Notes: generated from the sequence alone by a model not told the origin. 64,000 nucleotides of DNA from Cannabis sativa (GCF_029168945.1 NC_083605.1:33989280-34053279), one strand, 5' to 3'; numbered from the stretch's first letter, positions 25,606 to 39,186 are shown. Program-made: numbers and translations.

Positions 25606-25694
25606 TGAAAAATTCAACACGCAAGTATACATATTATTTTTCAAGTAAAAACTCGCATGGGTGAGGTCGATCCCACAAGGACTACAACTAATTA
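25606..25694. other. Left part of an old repeat that received the MULE
   Basis: Contains GGTCGATCCCACAAGGAC, a motif seen in old plant LTR-type repeats. The MULE target site (AACTAATTA) is at 25686-25694, and the same repeat seems to continue at 58982. Confidence 0.35.
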
Positions 25695-25835
25695 CTAAGG
25701 GAAATTTGAATTTTTATGCATCTTTTATACCCAAATTAATTCCCTAAACTAATACTTATAACTATTGGAAAAATGGGCATACTTTTCCCTACACCCTAAA
25801 ATACACCTCTCATTATTCTCAACCGTCTCTCTCTC
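25695..25835 (+). repeat. Left terminal inverted repeat of the MULE
   Basis: Pairs imperfectly with 58840-58972 on the other strand. The shared CCCTAAACTAATACT and AAAATGGG blocks are the clearest parts. A CT-rich stretch (about 25824-25860), a probable leader of the ULP gene, follows directly. Confidence 0.75.
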
Positions 25836-26127
25836 TCTCTCTTCCTCCTTTCTCTCTCAAATCAAACCAAAAACCCACAAATCAATCCAAGCCGAGCCAC
25901 CTCCTCCACCGCACCGACCCACGATTAACCACCGGCCTACCCACGCCGATCCACCTCCTCCACCGCACCGCTCGACCGCCTGCTTACCGCGCCTACCCAC
26001 GACGGTCCACCTAACTAAACCACCAGTGACCACCACGAAGGGTTCTCGATCGAACCACCGTGACCACCAGGAAAACCGACCGAACACCAAATAGTCGAAC
26101 CCATTTCAACCGAACCACCACCACGTA

Positions 26128-27160
26128 ATGTCGATAAAGGTAAGATTTTTTGTCTATGGTATTTTTCATTTTTTTAATTGTTGATTTAGGGTGAAAATGT
26201 TTTTTCTTTATAGATTTAGGGTCTGTGATTTTGTGTGTGATTTAGGGTGTGATTTAGGGTATGTTTCATCACAGAAGATGAAAGCCCGATGTCGGGCCCG
26301 ATGTGGGCCCGATGGTGCGACTGATGGGTCAATAGGACCCGATGTTGGGCCCGATGGATAGGGGCCCGATGCACCTTAATTGGTGAATTTCCTTGTAGGT
26401 TCGATGGGCCCGATGGGTCAACTGGACCCGATGTGCCTGGTAGGTCTGATGGGCCGGATATATGGGTCTGATATATGGGCCTGATGCCCATGTTTAATTG
26501 TAACATATTGGGCCCGAGGTTGGGCTATATAGGGCCCGATATATGGGTCCGATGGCCATGTAATATTTTGAATTTTTAAGCCCGATTTGGGCTCGATAGG
26601 GCCCGATGGTAATTTTTTTTTTTTTGTAATTTTTAGGTCCGATATGGGGCTCGATAGGGCCCGATATGTGGGCCTGATGGCCCAATAATTTTTTAATTAT
26701 TTTTGGACTGATATGGGGCTCGATGGGGCCCGATATAAGGCCTGATGTCCCCAGTAATTTTGTAATTTTTTATTTTTATGGATCGATTGTACTGTGTATT
26801 GTTAATTATTTTTTTTACAACTATTTTTTTTGGTGTTTTTTTTGCAGTCTTCCAAAGTTCCACGACTTTTACTTCCAGTGTCAGAACATTACACTGGTCG
26901 TGTGACTTGGCGGGGCGGTAGTTGGTATTACCCCAAAGTGAAAGCTAAGTTTATGGAAATGCAGTTATTGGAAAAAGTGAAGGAGGAATCCCCTTTCAAG
27001 CATTTTTTTTTTGTGAGAGAGCCATTAGCATTTTCGGGTGCACTTATCCATCAGCTCTTCATGCATAAGATCAAATTAGATAAGGATGATGAGGTGCATT
27101 TTTACATTGCAAAGAAGAGATGTCGATTCGCTCGAGCTGAGTTTGCCCTAGTGACTGGGC
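26128..27160 (+). pseudogene. ULP1-type protease gene, segment 1 (exon 1, repeat-filled intron, DUF1985 N-part)
   Basis: Exon 1 is ATG TCG ATA AAG (26128-26139), followed by a GTAAGA donor. The intron is 26140-26847. Exon 2 begins in phase after TTTGCAG with SSKVPRLLLPVSEHY and runs to FALVTGL, where an LTR interrupts it at 27161. The FKHFFFVREPLAFSGALIHQLF and AKKRCRFARAEFALVTGL blocks match the DUF1985 domain found next to ULP1 peptidases in plant MULE-borne genes. The gene reads inward from the left TIR. Confidence 0.75.
26218..26760 (+). repeat. GGGCCCGATG repeat cluster in the ULP gene intron
   Basis: At least eight GGGCCCGA motifs in plus orientation, plus many diverged ones (GGGCCTGATG, GGGTCCGATG). 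The counterpart on the other strand is at 58020-58470. Confidence 0.9.
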
Positions 27161-28971
27161 TGTTGGGTTTTGTGCCCTAATAAAACCCATTTCATATAAT
27201 CAGATTTACTTATTAATAAAGATCAGAAATAACATTTTATGTTGCATGGTTCACATGATTATATATATAATGTATGAATTCTATTTAAGTCCAGAACATA
27301 TGTATTTGTTAATGATTATAGTGTTGTCAGCACAGTGGAATATAATCTTAATTATATGTTCGAAAGTTTATTCCCTGATTTGTCAGTTCACTGGATTTAG
27401 ACTGACATGATAATCAGCGATAGGTATTCTTACACCTTGGATAAGTGTTGTGTCCTTTCCAGGGCATGGGCAAAGTTTACCAGTATCGGATGTATGGAGT
27501 ATACATCGAAAGGGACCGATATTGAACTTTGATTAGATATATTAAAATTTACCGTAATATCTATTCAATTCAATATCACATGTTGATCCTAGATCAAATG
27601 ATCTTAATCCTGATATGATTAGGTTCGATCTCAAGAGTACTATACATGTTCTTTGATTTGTAGTTAAGCCTACTTTTGGGTCAGGGTGATACGTACATTT
27701 TGGGAACATGATAGTATAATTGAGTGGGAGCGCTAACATAAATATGGAGTCTATAACTTCTATAGGAATTTAGAAGTGAAACGATGATATCCTTCGAGCT
27801 TGGCTAAACAGAGATAAATGGTGGAGATCTCATTTTACTTCGCTGAAATATCATTTATACGGAGCTAAGTGTTTTAAGGATAAAATACATTGAAGGTGTA
27901 ACGGTAACTTAGTGCCTATTCAATGTAGATCATCTATTAGAGGGTCATTGATCAAATTAGGATTATAACAATGGATAACTAATGACGTATCTATATCATG
28001 GAACATATAGAGCGTTCTATATGACTGAGAGTGCAATTCTAAGTTCTAAGTGTGGATTCAATAAGGAATTAATAAGTTAGGGAATTTACTTGGTAAATTC
28101 AGTTCGACTTATTGGAAGCTCGGTTATATAGACCCACGGTCCCCATACTAGTTGAGACCATACTGCTTGTAAGACTCAGTTAATTGATTTTAATTAATCA
28201 ATTATAATTCTAAAGTTAGACTATGTCTACTTTATGAATTTTCACTAAGCAAGGGCGAAATTGTAAAGAAAAGAGATTCTAGGTTTATTTATTAATTAAG
28301 AGACTTTACATGTCTAAATTAATAAATATATTAAATGACAATATTATTTAGTAATTATTTTCAAGTTATTAAATAATTAGAATTGGCATTTTAAATTGGA
28401 AAATTGGTATTTTGGAGAAAATAGGAATGAAAAATAACAAAATGGGAAAGTTGCAAAGTGAGGTCCAATTTCCTTATCTGGGCCGCCCACTATGCATAGG
28501 CTTTTACCATTTTATTTTTTCATTATTTTAATGCCATACAATTCTAACCTAAACCTAGAGGACATTCTATAAATAGAAAGTATTGGCTTCAGGAAACTCA
28601 TGACTTTGAACATTGTTTCCTTCAGACAAAAGCCAAGCCGCCCCTTCTTTCTCTTTTCTTCTCTAAAATTTTGAATTCCCTTGAGTGAATGAGTAGTGCC
28701 CACACACATCAAGTGGTACCTCAATCATAGTATGTAAGACTTTGGAAAATCAACCATCAAGAAGGAGAATCAACATCAAAGAAGGAGAGAAAGAGATCCA
28801 GATTCAGATCTTGATTATGGTCTGCTACAGAAAGGAATCAAGGGCTAGAGATCTGAATGGAAGGAGTCATTATATTCCGCTGCACCCAATGTAAGATTTT
28901 CTAAACTTTATGTGTTTAATTTCATTGTTTTAGAATTCATATTAGGGTGTTAATCAAACATACTTGGTAGT
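27161..28971 (+). repeat. TGTTGGG-family LTR inserted in the ULP gene (solo LTR)
   Basis: Starts TGTTGGGTTTTGTGCCC and matches the minus-strand LTR at about 39235-41074 up to ACATACTTG(G/T)TAGTA. No internal region follows. It sits inside the DUF1985 coding sequence, which resumes at about 28971 with MLRGPTEAEVEEK. No clean 5-bp target duplication is visible, so the right edge is uncertain by about 10 bp. Confidence 0.8.
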
Positions 28972-29140
28972 ATGTTACGTGGACCTACTGAGGCTGAGGT
29001 TGAAGAGAAGGCAAAGTCAGGTCGTTTGATAGTAGAATACTTTAATGGAGATCCATCCATCAGCATTGGTCGACTGCGCAGCGTCTTTGAGAGTTGCACT
29101 GAGAAGGATGATGTTTACAAGCTGGGTTTAGTGTTGTTTG
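28972..29140 (+). pseudogene. ULP1-type protease gene, segment 2 (DUF1985 middle)
   Basis: MLRGPTEAEVEEK, then YFNGDPSISIGRLRSVFESC and KDDVYKLGLVLFV, cut at 29140 by the hAT. Joining 29140 to 52716 restores an open frame reading GLVLFVMGVLTGKEEK across the target site. This is strong evidence that both flanks are one gene. Confidence 0.8.
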
Positions 29141-29590
29141 TAGGGCTGCACATTTGGACCCACACACTTGAAAAACCCGAACACTCGCCCCGACCCGCAG
29201 CCAAAAAAACCGCCCATCGAAAAACCCGTATGGTCGGGTCGGGTTGAACCCGGAAAAGCCTAAAACGGGTTTCGGGTTCGGGTGTGGATAAGCAGTTTAT
29301 TTTCGGTCGGGTTGTAACTTGTAACCCGAAATTTATATTTTTTTAAAAAAAATAATATTAATAATACTTAATTATTTATTAATCAGGAATAGGATTCACA
29401 TTCAGAAAAAAAAAGACTATTCATTACTAAGTCTAAAAATTATTGGTCAGCTTAAGTATTCATTAATTAAGTTGTTGTAAATTTAATATTATTCATTTTT
29501 TTAATCAAATTCCAAAAAAAGAATTACCAATAGTCAGACTCACCTCACACGACTTCTCACTTCGAATCTCACTCTCTCAGTTCATACAGT

Positions 29591-30745
29591 TTAATTAATA
29601 AGTAAACCTAGAATCCCTTTTCTTTACAATTTCGCCCTTGCTTAGTGAAAATTCACAAAGTAGACATAGTCTAACTTTAGAATTATAATTGATTAATAAA
29701 AATCAATTAACTGAGTCTTACAAGCAATATGGTCTCAACTAGTATGGGGACCATGGGTCTATATATCCGAGCTTCCAATAAGCAGATCAAGAATTTATAT
29801 CTTAAATTCACTGACTTATTAATTCTTTGTTGAATCCATGATAGAACTTAGAATTGCACTCTCAGTATATAGAACGCTCTATATGTTCCACGATATAGAT
29901 ACGTCATTAGTTATCCATTGTTATAATCCTAATTTGATTAATGATCCTCTAATAGATGATCTACATTGAAAAGGCACTAAGTTACCGTTACACCTCCAAT
30001 GTATTTTATCCTTAAAACACTTAGCTCCGTATAAATGATATTTCAGCGAAGTGAAATGAGATCTCCACCATTTATCTCTGTTTAGCCAAGCTCGAAGGAT
30101 ATCATCGTTTCACTTCTAAATGCCTATAGAAGTTATAGATTCCATATTTATGTTAGCGCTCCCACTCAATTATACTATCATGTTCCCAAAATGTACTTAT
30201 CACCCTGACCCAAAAGTATAGGCTTAACTAACAAATCAAAGAACATGTATAATACTCTTGAGATCGAACCTAAACATATCAAGATTAAGATTATTTGATC
30301 TAGGATCAACAGGTGATATTGAATTGAATTGATATTACGGTAAATTTTAATATATCTAATCAAAGTTCAATATCGGTCCCTTCCGATGTATACTCTATAC
30401 ATCCGATGCTGGTAAACTTTGCCAATGTCCTGGAAAGGACATAACACTTATCCAAGGTGTAAGAATACCTATCGCTGATTATCATGTCAGTCTAAATCCT
30501 GTGAACTGACAAATCAGGGAATAAACTTTCGAACATATAATCAAGATTATATTCCACTGTGCTGACAACACTATAATCATTAACATGTTGATATGTTCTG
30601 GACTTAAATAGAATTCATACAGTATGTAAATAATCATGAAATAAATCATGTGAACCATGCAACATTAAATGTTATTTATGATCTATATTAATAAGTAAAT
30701 CTGATTATATTGAAATGAGTTTTATTTAGGGCATAAAACCCAACA
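29591..30745 (-). repeat. 3' LTR (truncated) of the TGTTGGG-family element
   Basis: Starts TGTTGGG at 30745 (minus), just after the purine-rich tract. Homology stops at about 29591, where the full LTR would continue for roughly 650 bp. Confidence 0.85.
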
Positions 30746-33169
30746 AACTCCCACTTGCACTAATATAAAACAAAATGTGCATTTCAAATAATCTCAACAC
30801 CTTGATTTACAAATCAAGTGTAGTAGTAGTAAACTCCTCGTAATAGGATCTGACAGGTTGAATTAAACCACAACCCTTTATCCACCATTACTCTTCCTTA
30901 ATCACAAAATTATTGATAATGTGAAATGCCTCTCTATATGTCTACTCTCTTGGGATACTGGATTCTATACCTTTGGCAACTGCTTTTGGTTATTCAGGAA
31001 ATAACACTTGTAGTTAAGGCAGGTTGGAACGGTGCCACAGTTGTATAGAACTTTCCTTAGACTGAATAAGTACCTTTCCTGCAACTTTAACATTCAGTCT
31101 CTCTCTGGTAGACCAAGAGACTTCAAATAGGTTTTTACACTTCTCCGAAATCACTACTCCACCCCCAGAGTAATCACCATCTTATCAGCAAACTTTCTAG
31201 CACAAAGGCAAGTCTCGAAATCTGATGTGGTGTAGTCTAAGAGTTTTAAGCACACCCTTATAGACTAACATATAGTTCCTCTTCTTAATCTTAAGATTTA
31301 CTTGATTGTCTTCCAATGTTCCTCTCCTGGATTAATCTGATACCTACTCATTACTCCCACTCAACAGCAGGTGTCTGGTCTAAGGAATACTAAAGCATAT
31401 CTGAGACCTCTCACTGTTGATTTAAGAAATTCTTTCATGGATTTATCTTTTCTGGAATAGTTGATACTTTTCCTTAGATAAATAAAATTTATGCCTAGAA
31501 GTCGAGAAGCTTCTATAGATTGCCATTAGAAAGAAAATGCTTCAGCATCTTACTAAAGTAAGTTGCTTGCATTAGAGTAAGTAATTACCAGGTATACCAT
31601 AAGCCATAGGTTTAGTTAAACTCAAACCTATAATACTAGGAACATGAAGTTTTTTTAAGTCCATTGAATAGACTTATTAACGAAAATTTCCTTTTATGTC
31701 CTTGTAATAGAAAAATTTAGGTTATTTCATGTGAATGGATTAAACCATAGTTCTATTGGCTTTTCTTCTTAGTTTCTTATCTTGAGAATCCATTACTTGT
31801 TTAAACTCACAATGGATTTTAATCACTAGTGTCTTCCAAGTCATAAGAAGGTGAGTTCCTAGAAACTCTCCCACTACGACAAGGTACCGTGAATTATGTC
31901 TAAGAAAACTAAATGGTATTGACCTCTTCGGTTGTGTTAAGACAACAGAGACAGTGGGATCATCATATGAAGAATAAGATGATAGAACACTTTTAGAATC
32001 AAGAAAAATATCTCATTTATTTGCTACTTTATTTTCAGACTTAGTCATTTTTCTTAGAAAAGTTGTATTTGTTTAAACAAACACTTTCTTATCTAATGAC
32101 TATGGGATGGTCCACCCCTAATCACTTAGAATAGCTAACAAACCATGGTTAACAGTTTTACCTTTTCTTAAGATTTTGATTAGGTCATCCATGAATCTAG
32201 TAATGATTTACACTAAGTACCCAACCATTGCATCATTCTGAAATCGTATTACCATAGAAGGATTTAGGCAACAACTAGTAACTAATCAACAATATGCGAA
32301 TCTAATTTCTGGGGAGGTAAGTTTGGATATAATTAAAAAAATCATTTTAATGATCTTTGAACTGCATATCTACTAACTATTTCTCCACCCCTATCAGTTC
32401 GCAAGATCTTTAACCACTTACCTTAATGGTTTTCCACCATTGCTAGAAATTAATAAAATTTTTCAAACATTTCAAATTTCTTTGCATAAGGTATAATCTA
32501 GAGTGATCGTTTTAAGAATATAACGATAAACTCATATCCACCCCTGAATGTACATCCATCTGCGAATGAGATGAACTTACTTTCAGTGGATGTAAGCATA
32601 TTAACTCTTTGCAGAGATTGATCTTGTCAAAACCACTATGAACAAGATACAAATGCCATAGATTAATAAAAAATGTGGTTGTGTTTATTGATGACTTAGG
32701 TATAGTTACATCAAAGAGTTCTTAGAATAGTACAAGTGGATCTTGGTCACAGAATACTAAACTCATATTCTATACAGTTTGCATCCATTTATAGAAAATG
32801 GTATTAAACACTTGTGAAAGTGTAACTGTATTGTATCCTGGAATTAGAAATATAAGAAAATTTTTGTTTTGAATCTAAAATTAAAGTCAAAGACTTAAAT
32901 TTATACCAAATATAATGAGTAATTCTTTCTTGGACCACCACTACTAATTTAAACTCTAAGTCAGATTTGCCCATACAAGTAGGAGATTTCTAAGATTGAG
33001 GACTTATATCATTTTGGAATAGAATTTTGGGATTATAATCATATGCGTCATTTAATTTCTGAAGAGAAAAAATAGAATGACATGAAATGATATATAGACC
33101 ATTTATCCAATGATATGTTATTGAGCTAATTCGAAATGAATAAGCTAAGAGGAATTAGGATAATTTCGT

Positions 33170-33930
33170 TTATAAATAAGAATCCAACGATGCTTCAATT
33201 AGCGAGAGTCAAAGTAATCTTATTTATACAATCTTCTTGTTTCATATCGTAAAAATACTAGTTTAAGGTGTCATCAATTGATGAACAGCTAGATGTTGCA
33301 AATACAATATTTATCTTTCGAGATCCAACACTATTATGTATGTCTAATGGTGAAAATCTATTAGGGATTTATCTCATTAGATAAACAAACCAAGTTAAAC
33401 CAACAATGAAGATTCGAAATTAAACTACAATTTAATAACAGAAAATAACATGGTTCAATATAAATTCATACACAATTCAGAAATTATTAAACATGTAGCA
33501 AGTAGGAATGACAAGTGAAAATACTAAAACATACAATCCTAAATAATTTCCAAGGTCTTCAACAAACTGATATCAGTGTCCCGTTTAGGCGAGAGTCAAA
33601 GCTACCATCCATTGAATAGAGTTGTCAGCTCATCTAAAATGTTAAACATTCTAGCAACCTTTTATTCGATCAAGATTGGAATCCAGCGTTGTCTCGTTTA
33701 GGCGAGAGTCAAGGCTATTCTATCTTATGAGCTTCCACCATTGTTTCATATTTTCTAAGTCAAATACAGTCCCCACCATTAGGGTGATCCATACCATATA
33801 AAATACTTACAAAGCTACTTATCTTTCGAGATTGAACAGTGTTAACTTGCTAATGAACGTTCCTCCATTAGGGAGGATTACTCACTAAAACAAAAGCTAT
33901 GTAAAACCAACAATAGAGATCGAATGTCCT
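33170..33930. repeat. Imperfect direct repeats with GCGAGAGTCAA and CTTTCGAGAT modules
   Basis: GCGAGAGTCAA occurs at about 33204, 33590 and 33701. ATCTTTCGAGAT occurs at about 33313 and 33820, each followed ~100 bp later by AAACCAACAAT(G/A). This suggests a unit of about 500 bp repeated at least twice, diverged. Confidence 0.7.
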
Positions 33931-36699
33931 AATAATAAAGCTCATTATTTAAAGTGTATTTTCTTCTAATATTTAGTTTAATCTATTTATTTTAAATATA
34001 TATATTTATTTAATTAAAATTTCCAATTTAGAAAGAAAAATTCTAAATATAAATTTTAATTTAATATTTATAAATTTTACTTAGATGGATATGAAGATAA
34101 CATGAATTATTTCCATCTTAGTAATAATTTCTAATAAATATTTAGAAAAATATTTAATTTAAGTTGTTACAAAATTAATTTAAATTAATTTACAACTCAA
34201 ATTTAATTTTCTATAAATATATATTGCATTTCAAAAAATTGAAGTATTTAAGAATACAACTTTCAAAAAAATGCTTTAAAATAAAATAAAAATAAATTCT
34301 GGAAAAATTATTCTAATTTAATGTTGGCCCAAAATTAATTAATAAAATTAATTTACAACAAAAAATATAATTCTCCTATTTAATTAAATATATAAGAAAA
34401 ATTTCAAATATTTATGTATCATGATGAAAATCAACTTAAACATTAATTTTCTATTTAATTAAATACACTAGAAAAATACTTCAAGCAAAAACAGATAATA
34501 TCTATCTAGATTTTCATTGACTAATTAATTCATTTTCTAATTAAATATATTTTACTTCATTTATTTTAATTAATCATTAAATGAAAAAATTATTGATTTA
34601 AGTTGGTCCAAAATTAAAATAAATAATTTACAACTTTAATCTATTTTTCAAATAAAATTCAAAATTTCTGCATTTAAGAAATACAATTTCGAAATTGTGG
34701 AAAAAAGATTAATAAAATAAAATAAAATATATTTTGAAAATTATTCAAATTTAAGTTATATGAAATGAGATTTCAAACTTAAAATAATTTTCAATTTTAA
34801 TTAAATAACATGAAAATAATAATATTGAAGTATCATGATTAAAATCAACTTAAATATTAAAATTTTTAATTTAATTAAATGTATTAAATTCAATAAATAA
34901 ATAATTAAGTATAGAGAAGACTTAATTATTAATTCTAATTTAATACTAGGAAAAATATACTTAACTTAGATTGTACCAAAATTAATTATTAAACAATTAA
35001 TTTCACAATCTATGATATTTTCCTAATTAAATATTAGAAAAAATAACTAGTTCTAGAAATAACTATCTAGAATAATGTTATTTACTAAGTGTTTTTCTAA
35101 AATTAACTTTAAAATATCAAATGAAAATTAAATTTCATATATTTTAAAAGTTAATTATGTTGCTAATTCAATTTTAATTAGGTTAGACTAATATAATTAA
35201 CCTAATACAATTATTTAAATAAGGCAAATGTGCCTTCACAGTTGGGGTAGTTCATGTGAGGGGAAGCTGGGTTCAGTATGTCGTACCCACTTCTATTGGC
35301 CCCCAACTCTCACACAAGGCCCAAAAGAGAGGAATTTAACCTTTAAATAAACAATTGTTATTCATTGAATAAGCCCAAATCCAATTGGGCCTAAATAAAT
35401 TTACTTATGTTAAAATTTATTTTAGCAACCTAGTCCATTTACTTAGTAAAACTTAAATGAGCTTCCTATATGCATCTAAGCCCAATAGCAAACATATAGG
35501 CTCACACAGGTCAAATGATTTGGATGGGCCCTATCATGTTACTAGGTTTACACAGATGAAAGAAATTGTAAAATTTACCTGTTACAAATTATTTATAAGA
35601 TCTATTGACAATTGGACTATGATTAAAATCAGATTATTAGATTTGTCAACAAGTTAATCATAGCAATTTAGATCAAATAAATAATAGGTTTGTAAAAAAA
35701 AATTTGAATACATAATAATATAATCAAACAATACAAACAATAATAACTGATCTGAAATATCTGGAAAGTAAGCTAAAATATCTCAATTTTAAAATTTAAA
35801 ATAAAATTAAATTTTAAAATAAATATCTTAACTAGAATTCAAATTTAGGTTGTTAGAGAATATTTGAAAAAATTAAAAATTCAACAAACTCCTAAATTTC
35901 TTAAATTCTAACAAAAAATCAAAAATATCTAACCAATTTTTTAAATATCAAGTTTATTCAAAATTTAAATTTATTTAAAATTTCCAATAAGATAATATAA
36001 TATAATATCTTGAATTTTAAATTTAGATATTTTATTATATTCTGAGTCTCATAATTTAATAAATTTAAATATTTCATAAATAAACTAATTGAAAAATAAG
36101 ATATTTTATATGGTTAGAATATTAAAAAAAAAATAAGTTTGAAAAAATTATAGTTTAAAACGCTAAAATATCTATTCAAACTAAACTAACTAATTTTTCA
36201 AATTTCATGTTATTTTTTGCCAAAATATAATTTTAATAAAAAAAATGTCTAATAAGATAAAATGTTAAACCTAACATATTCCTAATCTTATAGTTTTAAT
36301 TAATAAAATATATTTTGAAAATAACAAATTTGAAAAAGATATGATATGGTTAGCAAACTTTTAAATTTGAGCAAGATTATTTTAAAAAAAATAATATATT
36401 AATATCAAAGTAAGATCATTTAAAATTTAATTAAAAATAATATCTGATCTTATAATTAAAATAAATAAAATAATCTAAAGTTTTAAAATTAACCATAAGG
36501 CTACTTTGTGAGAAATCAAATTTTCAAAACGCAAAGCCTATTAATATCTGAAACAAATTTTAATTAATTAAAAAATAATAAAAATTAATTTTATTCTGAC
36601 AATTAGATTTTTTATTGAAAATTCAGATTCTACACAAAATTCTACAAAAAATTGGCTTTTGTTATGACGAAAACAAGTTTGAGGCATAGGGGTATGCAT

Positions 36700-36845
36700 T
36701 GCATACCCCTGCGCGCGCGGATGCATGGTTTTGGCCTAGGAAAGAGGCTCCAAGCAGCCTCATTTGACCAAGGGACGTAGGCGCGAGCTGCCCTTCAGAC
36801 AGGGGTGCTGTCCGAGCGTCCGCGCGCGCGTGCGTGCATTCAAAT
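36700..36845. repeat. GC-rich island with CGCGCGCG tracts
   Basis: GCGCGCGCGGATGCAT and GTCCGCGCGCGCGTGCGTGC bracket a GC-rich stretch in otherwise extremely AT-rich sequence. It lies in the 5' leader of the LTR element, once the Gypsy solo LTR is discounted. Confidence 0.75.
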
Positions 36846-37063
36846 CCTGATATTTTCGTCCGACTTCAAAAAATCATAACTAATTCATAAAAAATCCAAA
36901 TTAGGTTCTGTAAAAGCCTAAATTTATTAATTTTTTGTCTACTTTCTAGAGAAAATAATTCCAGATCGAAATAAACAAATATTTCAGTAACATATATTGC
37001 GATTTCTAAACTATCATTAAATAAGCACATAAACCACATGAAACCATCCAAATCAACATATAA

Positions 37064-39139
37064 TGTAACGCCCTAATGCTAAGGCACGCTACAGTGCTTT
37101 TTCAATTATTGTGCAATCTTTGCTAATCAAAGAAATTTCTCGAAAAACGTGTCAAATTAAAACTTTTGCTTTAAATATTAAACTTTGTAATATAATATAA
37201 TATTTACAAATTCCGGGATCCCGTTTTCAAACTTTGTAAAATTTACTTTTCAAACTATACATTTCAAAATACACAAGTTCTAGGTCGCACAACGACTTTC
37301 AAAATACAACTCCCAGATGTCCTGAGACCGAACACTCCAGGTCGCGCTGCTTGACATGTACAATCTCACCCGAGCTCAGGTTCATTCCTGTTCAGCCTTC
37401 ACCTTTCCTTTACCTACACATGGAAGCAGAAACTGTGAGTCAACAGACTCAGTAAGAAATGCATATAACATACCATATAATTTCTGACCTGTAAATAGGC
37501 GCCCATACACCTATTTACAGAGCTTAACAGATGAGTATGAACGTTCAACACCAGGGTACAACCACTATACCACATACACATCGTACCTCACTGTACGAGT
37601 GTTGGTAGGGTTTACCCCGAACACTGAGTAACACTGAGTGATGTACCACACACCTTAGCATTTTCCCATGCCTGTGTTGGTATCACTGTATCGTACTCAC
37701 AACCAAATAATCACTATACCAATGCACTCTATAACTTATTCATACAAGTGTTGGTAGTGCTTAACATAATTCAAGCATGCATATATAAACACATATACAC
37801 ACATTCAAATAATCACATCATACATTATACACAGTTCTTACCTGTTTTCCGAATTCAAGTGTGCTGGCCGACCTGAACGGAATTCTCGTGCTAGATGGAT
37901 GCCCTAATCACAATAATTGTAACACAGATGAGTGACTCACCAAACCACTTTCCGGGACTTAAACTTGAAACTAAAAGTTCCCCTATCGATAAACCTCATG
38001 GCAATACCCTAAATATCTCAAAATTGGCCAAAACTAGGGTTCTGGAATTTCCCCCAACAGGCAAACCGGTTCCCAACCGGAAATCCGGTTCTGGGTCACC
38101 ATCCGGTCGACCGGTTGGTACAGGTCCCCCAGAACCGGAATTCCGGTTCTGTGCTGGGAACCCAAAAATTCCCCCCATAACCTCAAATCTCAACCAAACT
38201 TTATCAAACTCTCCAGTACACCTATACAATGCATAAACAACCATTTCCAACCAATAATTCACAGAACAAGCTAATAAATCAAATTATGCCATTAAAGCTC
38301 AAAGCTTTGAACTCTAAACTTAAAATTGCATAAAACCATCAACACCTATTAAAACCAGCAGCTAGGACTTAGAATCAACTCAACTAAACCCTAAAATTCG
38401 AACCCTAGGCACTTCAAACCTTAACAACCCCTAATTTACAATTTCACATATTCAAATCAAAGAAAGAGCTTAAAATCACATCTTCAAAGGTTCTAGAGCT
38501 TTACCTTAGATGAAACCTCCTTGAATTCTAGCTAAATCCCAGAAAAATAGGATGAACAAGTTGATCCTTGCCCTGGTTTGCTTCAGCCGAAGGAAAGAGA
38601 GAGAGAGAGTTCAAGAACAATACAATTTTTCCAATTTTCCACAAATGACAAGAGTTTTTCCAATAACTCTTTGCTGAAAATAAACCTAGGTTAGGTGTCA
38701 AACACCTAGGCAGCCACCTACTCCCCATTTGTCCAAATGACAAAAATGCCCTTTAATGTATAACTTAGGTATTTCTAAAGCTAGGGGTAAAATGGTCAAA
38801 TTCCATAACCCCGCTCAACCCCGATAATTTATTTCCTCTAAAATATTTCCCACTATAAAATAAGGTTCTAAACTTACCCATGTGATCAATCTAACCATCC
38901 ATCGCATTTTCCGTTGTCGCCGAGCAAAATTACAAAATTAACATATTTCACATATAAGCTAAATAATACCCCTAGAGTTTAATAAAATCTCAAGAATTGA
39001 GAAATTATAACTCTAATATTTATTTCTAAATATTGGGATCCATAATTAAATTAATTTACAAATAATAATAAAATAATAAAATAATAAAAATTAGTGCTAA
39101 TTGCCTTTACTAATCCAAATTACTAGAGCGATCATTACA
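37064..39139 (-). repeat. Solo LTR of the Gypsy-type family (copy B), perfect TSD TATAA
   Basis: TGTAACGCCCTAATGC ... GATCATTACA, flanked on both sides by TATAA (37059-37063 and 39140-39144). It resembles copies at 20855-22904 and 59960-62031. It is inserted just inside the primer-binding site of the surrounding LTR element. It contains ACCGGTT-type palindromic motifs near 38060-38150 that create a spurious Pro/Gly-rich ORF. Confidence 0.92.
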
Positions 39140-39186
39140 TATAACATCGTTTTAATTCATATTTCATGAAAGTAAATCATTACCAT

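Larger units (their letters stand above)
30746..37063 (-). other. Internal region of the TGTTGGG-family element, no genes seen
   Basis: Very AT-rich and free of long frames on either strand. Distinct parts are a region of repeated TTTAGGCGAGAGTCAA and CTTTCGAGAT modules (about 33170-33930), a low-complexity A/T block (about 33950-36650), and a short GC-rich island (36700-36840). Confidence 0.5.

Noticed and set aside
25765..26094. 109-codon Ser/Pro/His-rich ORF
   Set aside because: It lies in the MULE TIR and CT-rich leader. The composition is explained by low-complexity sequence, and the domain-bearing frame starts at 26128.
26218..26270. Several TTTAGGG (plant telomere-like) heptamers
   Set aside because: They occur as GTGATTTAGGGT units with spacing, not as a continuous telomeric array; part of the MULE intron repeats.
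30746..37063. Possible CRISPR-like or satellite array from recurrent GCGAGAGTCAA motifs
   Set aside because: Spacing is irregular and only a few diverged copies exist; they are better seen as duplicated modules in a retrotransposon interior.
37895..38236. Pro/Gly-rich ORFs on both strands
   Set aside because: They are inside a solo LTR and are created by ACCGG/CCGGT-rich palindromic motifs; no family resemblance.
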